A stretch of 64,000 nucleotides of DNA from Paraconexibacter antarcticus (GTDB taxonomy: Bacteria; Actinomycetota; Thermoleophilia; Solirubrobacterales; Solirubrobacteraceae): positions 2,852,001 to 2,916,000 of the forward strand of contig NZ_CP098502.1 of NCBI RefSeq assembly GCF_024220175.1, read 5' to 3'. Of the stretch, positions 42,229 through 51,415 are shown piece by piece. Below the pieces are notes generated by a model, which saw only the letters and a list, made by a program, of their open reading frames with translations, ran no database searches and had not been told where the DNA came from. Positions within the stretch are counted from its first letter, which is position 1, and each line of letters begins with the position of its first letter. Made by a program: the position numbers and the translations under genes.

Positions 42229-43740
42229 GTGAGGCGCCGCCCGACCACCCTGCTCGCCACGACCTGCCTCGCCCTCACCGGGCTGGCCGCGGGCGCCGCC
42301 ACGAGCGGGGCCGACGTGGCCGCGTCGAGCCGCGGCTGCGTCCTCTTCATCTTCTGCACCCCGGACTCCCCTGCGCCCGTCGTCACCGTGCCGACCGTGT
42401 CGACGCCCGTGGCGACGGTCACCGTCCCGGCCGTGACGCTCCCGAAGGTCCCGGTCCCGGCCCCGGTCGTGCCGGCGCCCGCGCCCGCGCCGGCGCCGGT
42501 GCCGAAGACGCCGACCATCCCCGAGACCCCGGTCACGCGGGTCCTCCCGGCGCTCCCGGCGATCGTCTCGCCCACGCTCGACCTCGACCTCGGCACGCCG
42601 CCCGCCGCGCCGCGGCCGGTCGCGCACACGCTGCGGATCGTCGACGGCGGCCAGCCGCACGACACGCTTCGCGGGGCCGCGACGGCGGACCTCATCCACG
42701 GCCTCGGGGGCCGCGACACGATCAAGGGCCTCGGCGGCGACGACCAGCTCTACGGCGACACCGGGCCCGATCGTGTCTCCGGCAACGCCGGCGACGACTG
42801 GCTCGACGGCGGCGCCGGCGGGGACGTCCTCGCGGGTGGCTCCGGCGACGACGTCCTCATCGGCGGCTTCGGCCTCGACACGCTCGACGGGGGAGCCGGG
42901 AACGACCTGCTCTATGGCGGCCCCGCGGTCGACACGCTCGTCGGCGGCGCGGGCGACGACGTCCTGCACGGCGGCAGCGGCCCGGACGTCCTCGACGGCG
43001 GCGACGGCAACGACACGATCTACAGCGACTCCGGCGGCGACGTCATCCACGCCGGGGCGGGCGACGACCTCGTCCGCATCAACGACGGCCACAGCGTGAC
43101 GTCCGTCGACTGCGGGCCCGGCAACGACACGGTCGTCATGGACCGGCGCAACGCCCCGGGCGGGATCTCGGACGCGCAGCTGCTGCGGCGCGGCGGCATC
43201 ACGAACTGCGAGCACATCACGACGGCCGCCGCGCCGCCGAAGGACCCCGCGACGGGCGTCACGTGGATCGCCCCGCGCAGCGGCGGCAGCACGACCGGCA
43301 CCGACCGCAACGACAACCTCCTCGGCAGCCACGGCGCCGACACGATCCGCGCCGGGGGCGGCGACGACGTCCTCTGGGGCGACATGCTCAACAACGACGC
43401 CAGCACCGCCCGCGACACGCTCCTCGGCGGCGGCGGAGCGGACACGGTCTACGGCGGCCCGGGCAGCAACCTCATCGACGGTGGCGACGGCAACGACTAC
43501 CTCCAGGGCGGCGTCGGGCGCAACACGATCCGCGGAGGTGCGGGCGACGACACCATCCGCCTGCGCGGTAAGGGGCCGAACGACGTCTGGGCGGGCGCCG
43601 GGAACGACACGATCTACTCGTACACGAAGCGCGCGACGACGGTCCACTGCGGTGCGGGCTTCGACACGGTCCAGGCGAACCGCCGCGTGACCGTCGCCTC
43701 GGACTGCGAGAAGGTCAAGCGCTCGCTCGGCGGCGGCTGA
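42229..43740 (+). CDS. Secreted RTX-type calcium-binding repeat protein
   Basis: A 503-residue secreted protein. A signal peptide spans about 1-28 (RRRPTTLLATTCLALTGLA start), followed by a Val/Pro/Ala-rich linker (50-130). From about residue 140 to 305 and again 360 to 470 there are glycine-aspartate nonapeptides of the GGxGxDxLx type (GGDGNDTIY, GGAGDDVLH and so on) that form calcium-filled parallel beta rolls. Two Cys-containing breaks (TSVDCGPGNDT, ITNCEHIT) separate blocks. No enzymatic domain is seen, so it is probably structural or adhesive. No Type I secretion genes are nearby. Confidence 0.88.
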   Translation: MRRRPTTLLATTCLALTGLAAGAATSGADVAASSRGCVLFIFCTPDSPAPVVTVPTVSTPVATVTVPAVTLPKVPVPAPVVPAPAPAPAPVPKTPTIPETPVTRVLPALPAIVSPTLDLDLGTPPAAPRPVAHTLRIVDGGQPHDTLRGAATADLIHGLGGRDTIKGLGGDDQLYGDTGPDRVSGNAGDDWLDGGAGGDVLAGGSGDDVLIGGFGLDTLDGGAGNDLLYGGPAVDTLVGGAGDDVLHGGSGPDVLDGGDGNDTIYSDSGGDVIHAGAGDDLVRINDGHSVTSVDCGPGNDTVVMDRRNAPGGISDAQLLRRGGITNCEHITTAAAPPKDPATGVTWIAPRSGGSTTGTDRNDNLLGSHGADTIRAGGGDDVLWGDMLNNDASTARDTLLGGGGADTVYGGPGSNLIDGGDGNDYLQGGVGRNTIRGGAGDDTIRLRGKGPNDVWAGAGNDTIYSYTKRATTVHCGAGFDTVQANRRVTVASDCEKVKRSLGGG

Positions 43741-43842
43741 GCGCCGGGTAACCATCGGGCCGCGCGTCCGTTCCCTCTGGGATGGAACGCGTGCCGACCG
43801 GCGGCCGCCCCCGCCCGGGCGCGGCGAGACCCCCTGCAGTTC

Positions 43843-43848
43843 TACACT
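43843..43848 (+). promoter_or_regulatory. -10 element of the acyltransferase/SGNH gene
   Basis: TACACT is 8 nt before GTG 43857. This supports GTG 43857 over the earlier in-frame ATG at 43782, which lies upstream of the promoter. Confidence 0.5.
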
Positions 43849-43856
43849 TGAGCCCC

Positions 43857-46034
43857 GTGCGAGAGCTACACCTCGGTGGCACGGCCACCGACGGTGGTCC
43901 GACCCCGCCCACCCTGTACCCGCCGGCGGCGGCCGTTCCCCGTCGACCGCCCGCTGCATCGCCCACCGTGCTGGTGGAGATCCAGGCCCTCCGGGCGGTC
44001 GCCGTGCTGCTTGTCGTCGTCTACCACCTGTGGCCGTCGGTCCTGCCCGGTGGCTACGTCGGCGTCGACGTCTTCTTCGCGATCTCGGGCTTCCTCATCA
44101 CGAGCCACCTGCTCAAGGAGGTCGACCGCGACCGCACGCTGTCGCTCGCGGGCTTCTGGGCGCGCCGGGCCCGGCGCCTGCTCCCGGCGTCGCTGACGAC
44201 GCTGATCTTCTGCGCGGTGGCGACGATCGCCTTCGTCCCCGAGGTCCACTGGCAGGCGTTCCTCGCGGACATCCGCTCGAGCACCCTCTACGTGCAGAAC
44301 TGGCATCTCGCGCAGACGAGCGTCGACTACCTCGCGTCGAGCGACGCGCCCTCGCCCGTGCAGCACTTCTGGTCCCTGTCGGCCGAGGAGCAGTTCTACA
44401 TCGCGTGGCCGATCCTCATCCTCCTGGCGACGGCGCTCGGGGGGCGCGGCGGCATCCGGGTGGGGGACGCGGCCCCGCGTCACCTGCGGATCGCGGGCGT
44501 GCTCGGCGCGGTGACGGCGGGCAGCCTCGTCGCGTCGATCCTGCTGACCTCGTCGGACCCGGCGCAGGCGTACTTCATCACCCCGACGCGCGCGTGGGAG
44601 TTCGGGGCCGGCGGGCTCCTCGCGCTCGCCGGCACCACCGGGCGAGGCATGGTCGTCCTCCGGGCGCTGCTCGCCTGGGCGGGGCTCGCGGCGATCGCCG
44701 CCGCGGCGCTGCTCTACGACGACGGCACCGCGTTCCCGGGCTACACGGCGCTGCTGCCCGTGCTCGGCGGGCTGGCGGTCATCCAGGCCGGCGCACCGCG
44801 TTTCGCCCTCTCCCCGCTGGCCGGCTACCGGCTCCGCGTCGTCCAGTTCCTCGGGGACGTCAGCTACTCGCTGTACCTCTGGCACTGGCCGCTGCTCATC
44901 CTCGCGCCGTACGTCCTGAGCCGCCACACGACGGACCCGATCCGCGGCGGCATCTTCGCCGTGAGCATCCTCGCCGCGTGGGCGAGCAAGGTCCTCATCG
45001 AGGATCCGGTGCGGCGCAGCACAGTGCTCACGCGCGGGCGCCCGGTGCTCACCTTTGCGCTCGTCGTCGCGTCCACGGCGGCCGTCGTCGCCGTCGCCGA
45101 GGCCGGCACGCACCACGTCACGCAGAAGCTCAGGGCCGCCGAGGCCAGTACGGCGAAGACGGTGAAGGAGCATCCGCGCTGCTTCGGCGCCGCCTCGCAC
45201 GACCCGAACCACCGCTGCGTGAACCCGGCGCTGCGGCACACGGTCGTGCCGTCGCCGCTCGAGGCGCGCAACGAGGACAACCCGGCCTGCACGCGCAAGA
45301 CGAAGGTGTCGAGCGTCAGCGTCTGCGAGTTCGGCGTCCCGCCGAGCGAGGCGCGGCGCACGTTCGCCCTCATCGGCGACAGCCACGCGACGCACTGGCG
45401 CGCCGGGCTCGAGCACGTCGCCGCAGACGAGAAGTGGCACGGTCTCTCGATCACGCGGACCGGCTGCCCCTACTCGCGCGCCGTGTACGTCCTGCCCGAG
45501 CCGACCCGCAGCCGCTGCATCCAGTGGAACCGCGAGGTGCCCGGGATGCTCGCCAAGCACCCCGAGGTCGACACGGTCTTCGTCTCGAACATCACCGGCG
45601 GCAAGGTCGAGGTGCCGCGCGGCAAGACGTCCGCGCAGGCGAAGCTCGACGGCTACCGCGCCGGCTGGGCCGCCTTCCCGAAGACCGTCAAGCACGTCAT
45701 CGTCCTGCGCGACACCCCGAAGGTCCACACGGACACGCTCGACTGCGTGGACGCCGCCCACACCGCCGGCGAGGCGGCGGGCACGGCCTGCTCGGTCCTG
45801 CGGCGCACCGCGATCGACGACGACCCGGCGGCCCGCGTCGCGCGGCAGATCGGGCCGCCGCGGGCGCAGGTCGTCGACATGTCGAACTATCTCTGCGGCG
45901 TGCGCCGCTGCGACGTCGTCATCGGCGGGGTGCTCGTCTACAAGGACGTCCACCACCTCACGCGCGAGTTCTCGACGACGCTCGGGCCCTACCTCGAGCG
46001 CAAGATCACGCACCTCGTGTCCGCCTGGCGCTGA
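43857..46034 (+). CDS. Acyltransferase 3 plus SGNH-hydrolase domain protein (OatA/OafB-like)
   Basis: A 725-residue O-acetyltransferase of the two-domain type. Residues about 45-400 form the membrane acyltransferase: IQALRAVAVLLVVVYHLWP (catalytic His), FFAISGFLI, FWSLSAEEQFYIAWP, YLWHWPLLIL, VLIEDPVRR. Residues about 480-725 are an extracytoplasmic SGNH domain: FALIGDSHATHW (nucleophile Ser near 508), VSNIT with the block-3 Asn, and a final DVHHLTREFS with the Asp-x-x-His. Such proteins acetylate surface polysaccharides or wall sugars. Start choice follows the -10 element. It converges with the EAL-HDOD gene after 15 bp. Confidence 0.93.
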   Translation: MRELHLGGTATDGGPTPPTLYPPAAAVPRRPPAASPTVLVEIQALRAVAVLLVVVYHLWPSVLPGGYVGVDVFFAISGFLITSHLLKEVDRDRTLSLAGFWARRARRLLPASLTTLIFCAVATIAFVPEVHWQAFLADIRSSTLYVQNWHLAQTSVDYLASSDAPSPVQHFWSLSAEEQFYIAWPILILLATALGGRGGIRVGDAAPRHLRIAGVLGAVTAGSLVASILLTSSDPAQAYFITPTRAWEFGAGGLLALAGTTGRGMVVLRALLAWAGLAAIAAAALLYDDGTAFPGYTALLPVLGGLAVIQAGAPRFALSPLAGYRLRVVQFLGDVSYSLYLWHWPLLILAPYVLSRHTTDPIRGGIFAVSILAAWASKVLIEDPVRRSTVLTRGRPVLTFALVVASTAAVVAVAEAGTHHVTQKLRAAEASTAKTVKEHPRCFGAASHDPNHRCVNPALRHTVVPSPLEARNEDNPACTRKTKVSSVSVCEFGVPPSEARRTFALIGDSHATHWRAGLEHVAADEKWHGLSITRTGCPYSRAVYVLPEPTRSRCIQWNREVPGMLAKHPEVDTVFVSNITGGKVEVPRGKTSAQAKLDGYRAGWAAFPKTVKHVIVLRDTPKVHTDTLDCVDAAHTAGEAAGTACSVLRRTAIDDDPAARVARQIGPPRAQVVDMSNYLCGVRRCDVVIGGVLVYKDVHHLTREFSTTLGPYLERKITHLVSAWR

Positions 46035-46049
46035 GCGCGGCGCGGGCGG

Positions 46050-47303
46050 TCAGTCGGCGAGCGCACGGGTCGACGCGTCCGCCCAGCGCAGCGAGGCGGT
46101 GTGGAGGGCGGCGAGCGTCTCCGGCGGGATGCCGGGCAGGAGCGCCTGCGCCGCGGCCCAGTCACCGGCCTCGGCGAGCCGGACGACGGTCAGGACGCGG
46201 CCCTTGCCGCCGGTCCCGTGCAGGAGCGCGGCCTCGAGGTCGCCCGCGAGCGGCAGCTCGCCGAGCAGCGCCGGCATCGGGGTGTCGAGCAGCGCGTCGA
46301 GGACGCTGAAGAGCCCGGCGGTGAAGTACGTGTCGACCCCGGGAGCGCCGAGCCGCCGCGCGAGCGCCTCGGCGAGCCGGGCCCGCGCGAGCGCGCGGAC
46401 GAGCACCGGGCCGCGCGGCGCGTGCGTCCCGGCGAGCGTCACCATCAGCGTCCACTGGCGCACGGTGCGGGGGCCGAGCAGGACGACCGCCTGCCGGACG
46501 CTCGACACCGGGCTGCGCAGCGAGAACGCGGCGCTGTTGAGGAAGCGCAGGAGCCGGACGCTGAGCCCGACGTCCATCGCGATCGCCTCGGTGAGCTCGT
46601 CGACGTCGTCCCCGTCGCCGCCGAGCGTCGCGGCAGCCCGCAGCCGCGAGAGGTCCCCCACCGGGATCGGTCGCCCCTCGAGCGGTCGCGGCCGGACGTG
46701 CACGTCGCCCTGGACGAGCGTCGCGCCGAGCGCGAGGCAGCGGGCGAGGATCGCGTGGTCGTCGACGCCGACCGCGGCGATCCGGGCGACCGGCGCGAGC
46801 TCGCCGACCCGCCGCGCGAGCGGCCCGTCGAGCGCAGCGGCGCGGAGCTTCACGATGTGGACCGCCGCGGCGAGGTCCTCGAGGCCGTCGAGGCGAAGGC
46901 CCGCGTCGAGCGCGATCGTGTAGCCCCGGTCGCGCAGGCGCCGGGCGCGGCCGACGAGATCCGCGACCGGGCCGTCGGGCGGCTCGAGCTCGAGCACGAT
47001 CCCGTCGGGCCCGAACGGCAGGGGGTCGACCCGGGTGAGCAGCGACGCGGTGACGTTGAGGAAGGCGGGCGCACCGCCAATGGCCTCCGCGAGGCCGACG
47101 TCGGCGAGGGCCGCCAGCGCGACCTGCGAGTCCGTCGCGTCCCCGCCACGGTCCTCCGCGATCGCCCGCAGGCCGAGCAGCTCGTACCCGGCCAGCGCAC
47201 CGTCGGCGTCGTGGATGGGCTCCCTCGGGAAGGCGACGGACTCGGCGGCGACGACGTTCACGTCCGTGACGTCGGCAGTCCCGGTCTGTGTGTTGACGAA
47301 CAT
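46050..47303 (-). CDS. Degenerate EAL plus HDOD signalling protein (YuxH-like)
   Basis: The 417-residue protein has an N-terminal EAL-like domain (about 25-210) and a C-terminal HDOD domain (about 215-400). The EAL motif is replaced by ELLGLR and key metal ligands are missing, so it is unlikely to hydrolyse c-di-GMP. The HDOD part includes DVGLSVRLLRFLNSAAFSLR and SVRQAVVLLGPRTVRQWTLM, the classic signature. YuxH-type proteins act as adaptors in motility and signalling control. The start is ATG 47303, with a 12-bp perfect inverted repeat directly upstream. Confidence 0.88.
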   Translation of the reverse strand: MFVNTQTGTADVTDVNVVAAESVAFPREPIHDADGALAGYELLGLRAIAEDRGGDATDSQVALAALADVGLAEAIGGAPAFLNVTASLLTRVDPLPFGPDGIVLELEPPDGPVADLVGRARRLRDRGYTIALDAGLRLDGLEDLAAAVHIVKLRAAALDGPLARRVGELAPVARIAAVGVDDHAILARCLALGATLVQGDVHVRPRPLEGRPIPVGDLSRLRAAATLGGDGDDVDELTEAIAMDVGLSVRLLRFLNSAAFSLRSPVSSVRQAVVLLGPRTVRQWTLMVTLAGTHAPRGPVLVRALARARLAEALARRLGAPGVDTYFTAGLFSVLDALLDTPMPALLGELPLAGDLEAALLHGTGGKGRVLTVVRLAEAGDWAAAQALLPGIPPETLAALHTASLRWADASTRALAD

Positions 47304-47317
47304 CGGCGAACGGACCA

Positions 47318-47347
47318 GCGCCGGTCCCCGGACCTGGGGACCGGCGC
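47318..47347. repeat. Perfect 12-bp inverted repeat before the EAL-HDOD gene
   Basis: GCGCCGGTCCCC and GGGGACCGGCGC flank a GGACCT loop, starting 15 bp upstream of ATG 47303. It could be an operator or a 5' untranslated hairpin controlling that gene. Confidence 0.6.
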
Positions 47348-47375
47348 GCGCGCAGCACCGCCGGCTCTGTGCGTC

Positions 47376-47395
47376 CCGCGTGGCGGCCCACGCGG
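47376..47395. repeat. Second inverted repeat in the divergent gap
   Basis: CCGCGTGG and CCACGCGG enclose CGGC, 8 bp before the -10 element at 47404. Its place, just upstream of a promoter, fits an operator. Confidence 0.45.
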
Positions 47396-47403
47396 TCCCG
47401 CAG

Positions 47404-47409
47404 TAGGGT
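47404..47409 (+). promoter_or_regulatory. -10 element of the 96-aa gene
   Basis: TAGGGT is 7 nt before GTG 47417, suggesting a leaderless mRNA. Confidence 0.5.
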
Positions 47410-47416
47410 CGACACC

Positions 47417-47707
47417 GTGGAGCGCGATGACATCCGGGTGCTGGTCGACCGTCTCTCGCGCGCCCACGCGTCCGGGGGGCGCGTGATCTCGCGCGCGGCG
47501 ATCATGGCGGAGGGCAACATCGACGCCGCGGCCGTCGTCGCCTGGATCCTCGAGCACGACGGGCAGCCGGAGGCCGGCGCGAGCGCCGCGCCCGGCTCCG
47601 GGCTCCATACCCGCCGCGGCGGCGACGCGGTCACGGCCGAGGGCCGGCCGCCGGTGCGGTACGTCCTGCCCGCGTCCGCCTTCGGCGCGGTCGACCCGCC
47701 CGACTGA
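47417..47707 (+). CDS. Hypothetical protein, 96 aa
   Basis: The protein is soluble and partly helical: VERDDIRVLVDRLSRAHAS opens it, then GRVISRAAIMAEGNIDAAAV and AWILEHDGQPEAGA, a disordered middle, and a final RPPVRYVLPASAF. The first 50 residues look like a compact helical domain, with a possible helix-turn-helix from about 20 to 45; no family is recognised. Its leaderless promoter and divergent pairing with the EAL-HDOD gene suggest it may respond to or regulate that locus. Confidence 0.55.
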   Translation: MERDDIRVLVDRLSRAHASGGRVISRAAIMAEGNIDAAAVVAWILEHDGQPEAGASAAPGSGLHTRRGGDAVTAEGRPPVRYVLPASAFGAVDPPD

Positions 47708-47771
47708 CGGTCCCATCCCGCGCACGAAACGGACGTCTGATGCAGAACCGCACCCCGCAGGGCCGGCCGAC

Positions 47772-49247
47772 GTGAAGGCCCCGGGGCTCGCCGGACGGGT
47801 CGACGGGGCCCTCGGCACCGCCATCGAGCGGTCGACCGAGCGCCACCACGCCCGACGGCTCGGGAAGCTCGGGCAGGAGGCGCGGTACGCCCCGCCCGAC
47901 GACGGACGGCGGTGGGCGGCCGGGACGCCGGCGCCGCGCGCGGGGAACGCCGTCGAGATCCTGATCGGCGGGGCGGCCTACGGCGCCAGGCTCGCGGAGG
48001 CCATCGCCGGGGCGCGCCGCAGCGTGACGCTGGCCGGCTGGTGCCTGACGCCCGGATTCCAGCTCGTCCGCGACGAGCCGCCGGTCGTCCTCCGGGAGCT
48101 GCTCGCCGAGGCGAGCGGGCGGGTGGACGTCCGGGTCCTGCTGTGGGCCGGCGCCCCGGTCCCGCTCTCGGCGCTGCGCCGCGCGGCCGTGCGCGAGGTC
48201 GCGGCCACGCTGTCGGCCGGCAGTGCCGTGCGGGTCGCGCTGGACGACCACGAGCGTCCCCTCCACTGCCATCACGAGAAGGTCGTCGTGATCGACGACG
48301 AGGTGGCGTTCGTCGGCGGCATCGACCTCACCGATCTCAGCGGGGACCGGTACGACACCCCCGAGCATCCGGCGCGAGGCCGGATGGGCTGGCACGACCT
48401 CGCCGCCGAGCTCCGCGGACCGGCGGTCGCCGACGTCGCCGCTCACCTCGCGCAGCGCTGGCAGGCCGTCACCCGCGAGGCGCTGCCGTCCCCGCCCCCG
48501 CGCCCGTCCGCGGCCGCGGACCCGCCGGCCACGGGCGGCGTCGAGGTCCAGGTCGTCCGCACCGTGCCGGAGGGGCTCTACCCGGCGGTGCCCCGCGGCG
48601 ACTTCCGGATCCTCGAGGCCTACCAGCGCGGGCTGCGCTCGGCGCAGCACCTGATCTACCTCGAGAACCAGTTCCTGTGGTCCCCGGAGATCGTCCGGAT
48701 CCTCGCCGGCAAGCTCCGGGACCCGCCGTGCGACGAGTTCCGCATCGTCGCGGTCCTCCCGGGCCGGCCGAACACGGGCCAGGACGACACCCGCGGGCAG
48801 CTCGGCGTCCTGGCCGACGCCGACCGCGGTCACGGGCGCTTCCTCGCGACGACGATCCGCGCGCACGCCGCGCACCACAGCGACCGGGTCTACGTCCACG
48901 CGAAGGTCGCGATCGTCGACGACCGCTGGATGACGCTCGGGTCGGCGAACCTCAACGCCCATTCCTTCTTCAACGACACCGAGGTCAACCTCGTGATCGG
49001 CGACGCCGATCTGGCGCGCCGGACCCGCCTCCGGCTCTGGGCGGCGCACCTGGAGCGGTCCGTGGACGAAGTGGACGGCCCCGCGCACCGCCTCGTCGAC
49101 GAGGTCTGGCGGCCGACGGCCGCGGAGCAGCGTGCCCGTCACGCCGAGGGCCTTCCGGTGACGCACCGGCTCGTGGAGCTGCCGTCGGCCTCGCGCCGGG
49201 CCGAGCGGCTCCTCGGGCCGCTTCAGGCGCTCGTCGTCGACGGCTGA
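47772..49247 (+). CDS. Phospholipase D-like protein with two HKD motifs
   Basis: The 491-residue protein has two PLD repeats. The first HKD motif reads HHEKVVVID (His168, Lys170, Asp175) followed by VAFVGGIDL; the second, near 375-385, reads VHAKVAIVD followed by MTLGSANLN. YLENQFLWSPEI precedes the second motif, a typical PLD feature. Members hydrolyse or exchange phosphodiesters of phospholipids, or act as cardiolipin-synthase or nuclease relatives. No signal peptide is visible, so a cytoplasmic or membrane-surface site is likely. It starts at GTG 47772. Confidence 0.9.
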   Translation: MKAPGLAGRVDGALGTAIERSTERHHARRLGKLGQEARYAPPDDGRRWAAGTPAPRAGNAVEILIGGAAYGARLAEAIAGARRSVTLAGWCLTPGFQLVRDEPPVVLRELLAEASGRVDVRVLLWAGAPVPLSALRRAAVREVAATLSAGSAVRVALDDHERPLHCHHEKVVVIDDEVAFVGGIDLTDLSGDRYDTPEHPARGRMGWHDLAAELRGPAVADVAAHLAQRWQAVTREALPSPPPRPSAAADPPATGGVEVQVVRTVPEGLYPAVPRGDFRILEAYQRGLRSAQHLIYLENQFLWSPEIVRILAGKLRDPPCDEFRIVAVLPGRPNTGQDDTRGQLGVLADADRGHGRFLATTIRAHAAHHSDRVYVHAKVAIVDDRWMTLGSANLNAHSFFNDTEVNLVIGDADLARRTRLRLWAAHLERSVDEVDGPAHRLVDEVWRPTAAEQRARHAEGLPVTHRLVELPSASRRAERLLGPLQALVVDG

Positions 49248-49304
49248 ACGAGGCGCGGCGGTCGCGGGAGCGAGGACCGGATCTTCGGGGACCTCGAGGG
49301 GCCG

Positions 49305-49339
49305 GCGCGCCGCGACGCCGACGTCGCGTCGCGGCGCGC
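49305..49339. terminator. Bidirectional terminator hairpin between convergent genes
   Basis: Arms 49305-49318 (GCGCGCCGCGACGC) and 49326-49339 (GCGTCGCGGCGCGC) are perfectly complementary over 14 bp with a 7-nt loop, and lie between the stops of convergent genes. There is no T-tract, as is common in very GC-rich genomes. Confidence 0.65.
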
Positions 49340-49347
49340 GCAGCCGG

Positions 49348-49815
49348 TCAGGCGGCAGCGGGGGAGAGGCGCGAGGCGCCCGGCAGGGCACGGGCGTGGG
49401 TCACGGCGCGGGCGGCCATCAGCTGTGCGGGAACGGCGACGAACAGGATCGCGCCCTCGACGAACATGTTGGCGAGCCCGATCGGCTCGGTCCAGTTGCC
49501 GATGTCGCCCGAGGCGTTCGGGAGCCCGGTCGTGCGGTCGAGGATGAACCCGGCGAGGGCGCTGGCGACGAGGCCGATCGCGGCCGGCATGGCCAGGCGC
49601 GAACGCGTGAACAGCAGGGCGCCCGCGATGGCGATGCTGCTGAGGATGAGGCCCATGTACATCCAGAACAGGTACCGGGTCTCGGTGTACTTCCCGACGG
49701 AGTCGATCACGTGGATGAGGCCCACGCCGAGCAGGCCGACGGCGACCGTGGCGCGGGCGGCCATGTCGCGGACGGTGTCGGTCAGGTCCGGCGGTGTCTG
49801 GGTCGTGCTCGTCAT
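49348..49815 (-). CDS. Four-helix membrane protein of the desaturase locus
   Basis: The 155-residue protein has a short cytoplasmic start and four hydrophobic segments (about 25-45, 55-75, 80-100 and 115-140). VGLIHVIDSVGKYTETRYLFWMY contains conserved-looking His and Glu between the first two. An AGGAC lies 8-10 nt before ATG 49815, a clear ribosome site, unlike the leaderless neighbours. It follows the desaturase gene on the same strand after 166 bp. It may be a membrane partner of the fatty-acid modification system; no named family is recognised by eye. Confidence 0.7.
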   Translation of the reverse strand: MTSTTQTPPDLTDTVRDMAARATVAVGLLGVGLIHVIDSVGKYTETRYLFWMYMGLILSSIAIAGALLFTRSRLAMPAAIGLVASALAGFILDRTTGLPNASGDIGNWTEPIGLANMFVEGAILFVAVPAQLMAARAVTHARALPGASRLSPAAA

Positions 49816-49897
49816 CGGTGGTGTCCTGTCGGTCGAAGGGCGGCTGGGGTTGCCCCCCTTGTCCGGGCCTCCGGCCCATCGGGATCGCCGCCGACGG

Positions 49898-49925
49898 CAA
49901 AGCTTTGGCAAAACGTGCCGGCACG
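49898..49925. promoter_or_regulatory. Two adjacent palindromes upstream of the membrane protein gene
   Basis: CAAAGCTTTG (49898-49907) and CGTGCCGGCACG (49914-49925) are perfect palindromes separated by 6 bp in the gap between the desaturase gene and ATG 49815. They are A/T-richer than the surroundings and are good operator candidates. Confidence 0.45.
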
Positions 49926-49981
49926 GCGCGGCCGGGGCCGACCGGGTTGCCGGCCCCGCCGCACTGCACCTCGTCGCCACG

Positions 49982-51379
49982 TCAGGCGTTCGGCATCGAC
50001 ACCCGCACGCCGTCGTCGGCCTGCTCCGGGCCCGACCCGTCGGGCCCGGGCGCCGCGACCGGCCCCCGCCGGGGGGCGGCGCCGGCGTCGCCCGGGTGGC
50101 CGGAGCCGCGGTACGGCCCGGGCTTGGGCCGGGGCTTGCCGCCGGGGAAGGCCAGGCGCAGGATCGTCCGCTGCACGGAGCCGAGCTGCTTGAGGAACGG
50201 CCCCGAGTTGTACGGCAGGTCGTAGCGCTCGCAGATGTCCTTCACGCGCGGGGCGATCTCGGCGTATCGCGTGGAGGGCATGTCCGGGTACAGGTGGTGC
50301 TCGACCTGGAAGCCGAGGTTGCCGCTGGCGACGTGGAAGAAGGGGGAGCCCTCGATGTTCGCCGACCCCAGCAGCTGCCGGACGTAGAACCCGCCGCGCT
50401 TCTCGTCGTCGGTCTCCTCCTGGCTGAAGGTGTACGTCTGGTCGGGGAAGTGCCCGCAGAAGATGATCGCGTAGGCCCACACGTTGCGGATGACGTTCGC
50501 GGTGGCGTTGGCCTTGAGGGTCGTGCGGAACGGCTCGCGGAACGAGCGGCGGTCGACGAGCTGGGCGAGGACCCCGTCGTCCTTGCCGTTCATCGGGTTG
50601 GCCTTGGCGAGCGTGCGAAGCAGGCGGCCCGTCGCCGTCCTGGGCTTGCGCTTCGCCGTGACGTTGCGCGAGGCGAGCGCGGCCTCGACGGCGGTCGCGA
50701 CCAGACCGCTGACGAGCGGGAAGACGATGTAGTCCTTGGTGATCTGCAGACGGGCCTTGCCCAGCATGCCCTTGACCTCGCGCCGCACCTGCTCCTTGGA
50801 CTTCTCGCCCTTGCGGATCGCCTCGAAGTCCAGATCGTGCGTCGCCACGCCCCACTCGAAGAGCGCGGCGAGCAGGAGGTTGTAGGCGGGCTGGAAGAGG
50901 TAGACCGGGTTCCAGGGCTGATGGGGGTCGATCCGCATGATCTCGTAGCCGAGGTCGTGGTCCTTCCCGCGGATGTTCGTGTACGTGTGGTGGACGTAGT
51001 TGTGGGAGTGCTTCCACGCCTCGGCCGTCGACGCGGAGTCCCAGTCCCACGTCGAGGAGTTGATCTGGGGATCGTTCATCCAGTCCCACTGGCCGTGCAT
51101 GACGTTGTGGCCGATCTCCATGTTCTCCAGGATCTTGGCCGCGCCGAGCATCGACGTGCCCAGCAGCCACATGGGCCGGTAGCGGGAGGCGCACAGCACG
51201 ATCCGGCTCCCGACGACCAGCCGCCGCTGCAGCGCGATCATGTTCGTGATGTAGGCGCGGTCGCGGGCGCCGAGATCGGCGTAGACCTCGTCGTGGATCG
51301 CGTCGAACTCCTTGCCGAGCTCGTCGATCTGCTCGTCCGTCAGCCGCGCGAGCGGGCTTTCGATCATCGTCGTGCTCAT
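49982..51379 (-). CDS. DesA3-like membrane fatty-acid desaturase
   Basis: The 465-residue enzyme introduces a double bond into acyl chains using a di-iron centre. All three His boxes are visible: GHNVMHG (90-96), HSHNYVHH (124-131) and QVEHHLYP (about 350). Membrane segments flank the boxes. The gene lies directly downstream of its ferredoxin reductase (36 bp), as DesA3 and its oxidoreductase are paired in mycobacteria for stearoyl-CoA delta-9 desaturation. The exact chain and position are not shown by sequence. The C-terminal 50 residues are Pro/Gly-rich and probably disordered. Confidence 0.92.
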   Translation of the reverse strand: MSTTMIESPLARLTDEQIDELGKEFDAIHDEVYADLGARDRAYITNMIALQRRLVVGSRIVLCASRYRPMWLLGTSMLGAAKILENMEIGHNVMHGQWDWMNDPQINSSTWDWDSASTAEAWKHSHNYVHHTYTNIRGKDHDLGYEIMRIDPHQPWNPVYLFQPAYNLLLAALFEWGVATHDLDFEAIRKGEKSKEQVRREVKGMLGKARLQITKDYIVFPLVSGLVATAVEAALASRNVTAKRKPRTATGRLLRTLAKANPMNGKDDGVLAQLVDRRSFREPFRTTLKANATANVIRNVWAYAIIFCGHFPDQTYTFSQEETDDEKRGGFYVRQLLGSANIEGSPFFHVASGNLGFQVEHHLYPDMPSTRYAEIAPRVKDICERYDLPYNSGPFLKQLGSVQRTILRLAFPGGKPRPKPGPYRGSGHPGDAGAAPRRGPVAAPGPDGSGPEQADDGVRVSMPNA

Positions 51380-51415
51380 CGGGATCCTTGTCCTCTGGGG
51401 GTGGTCAACGGTGGC

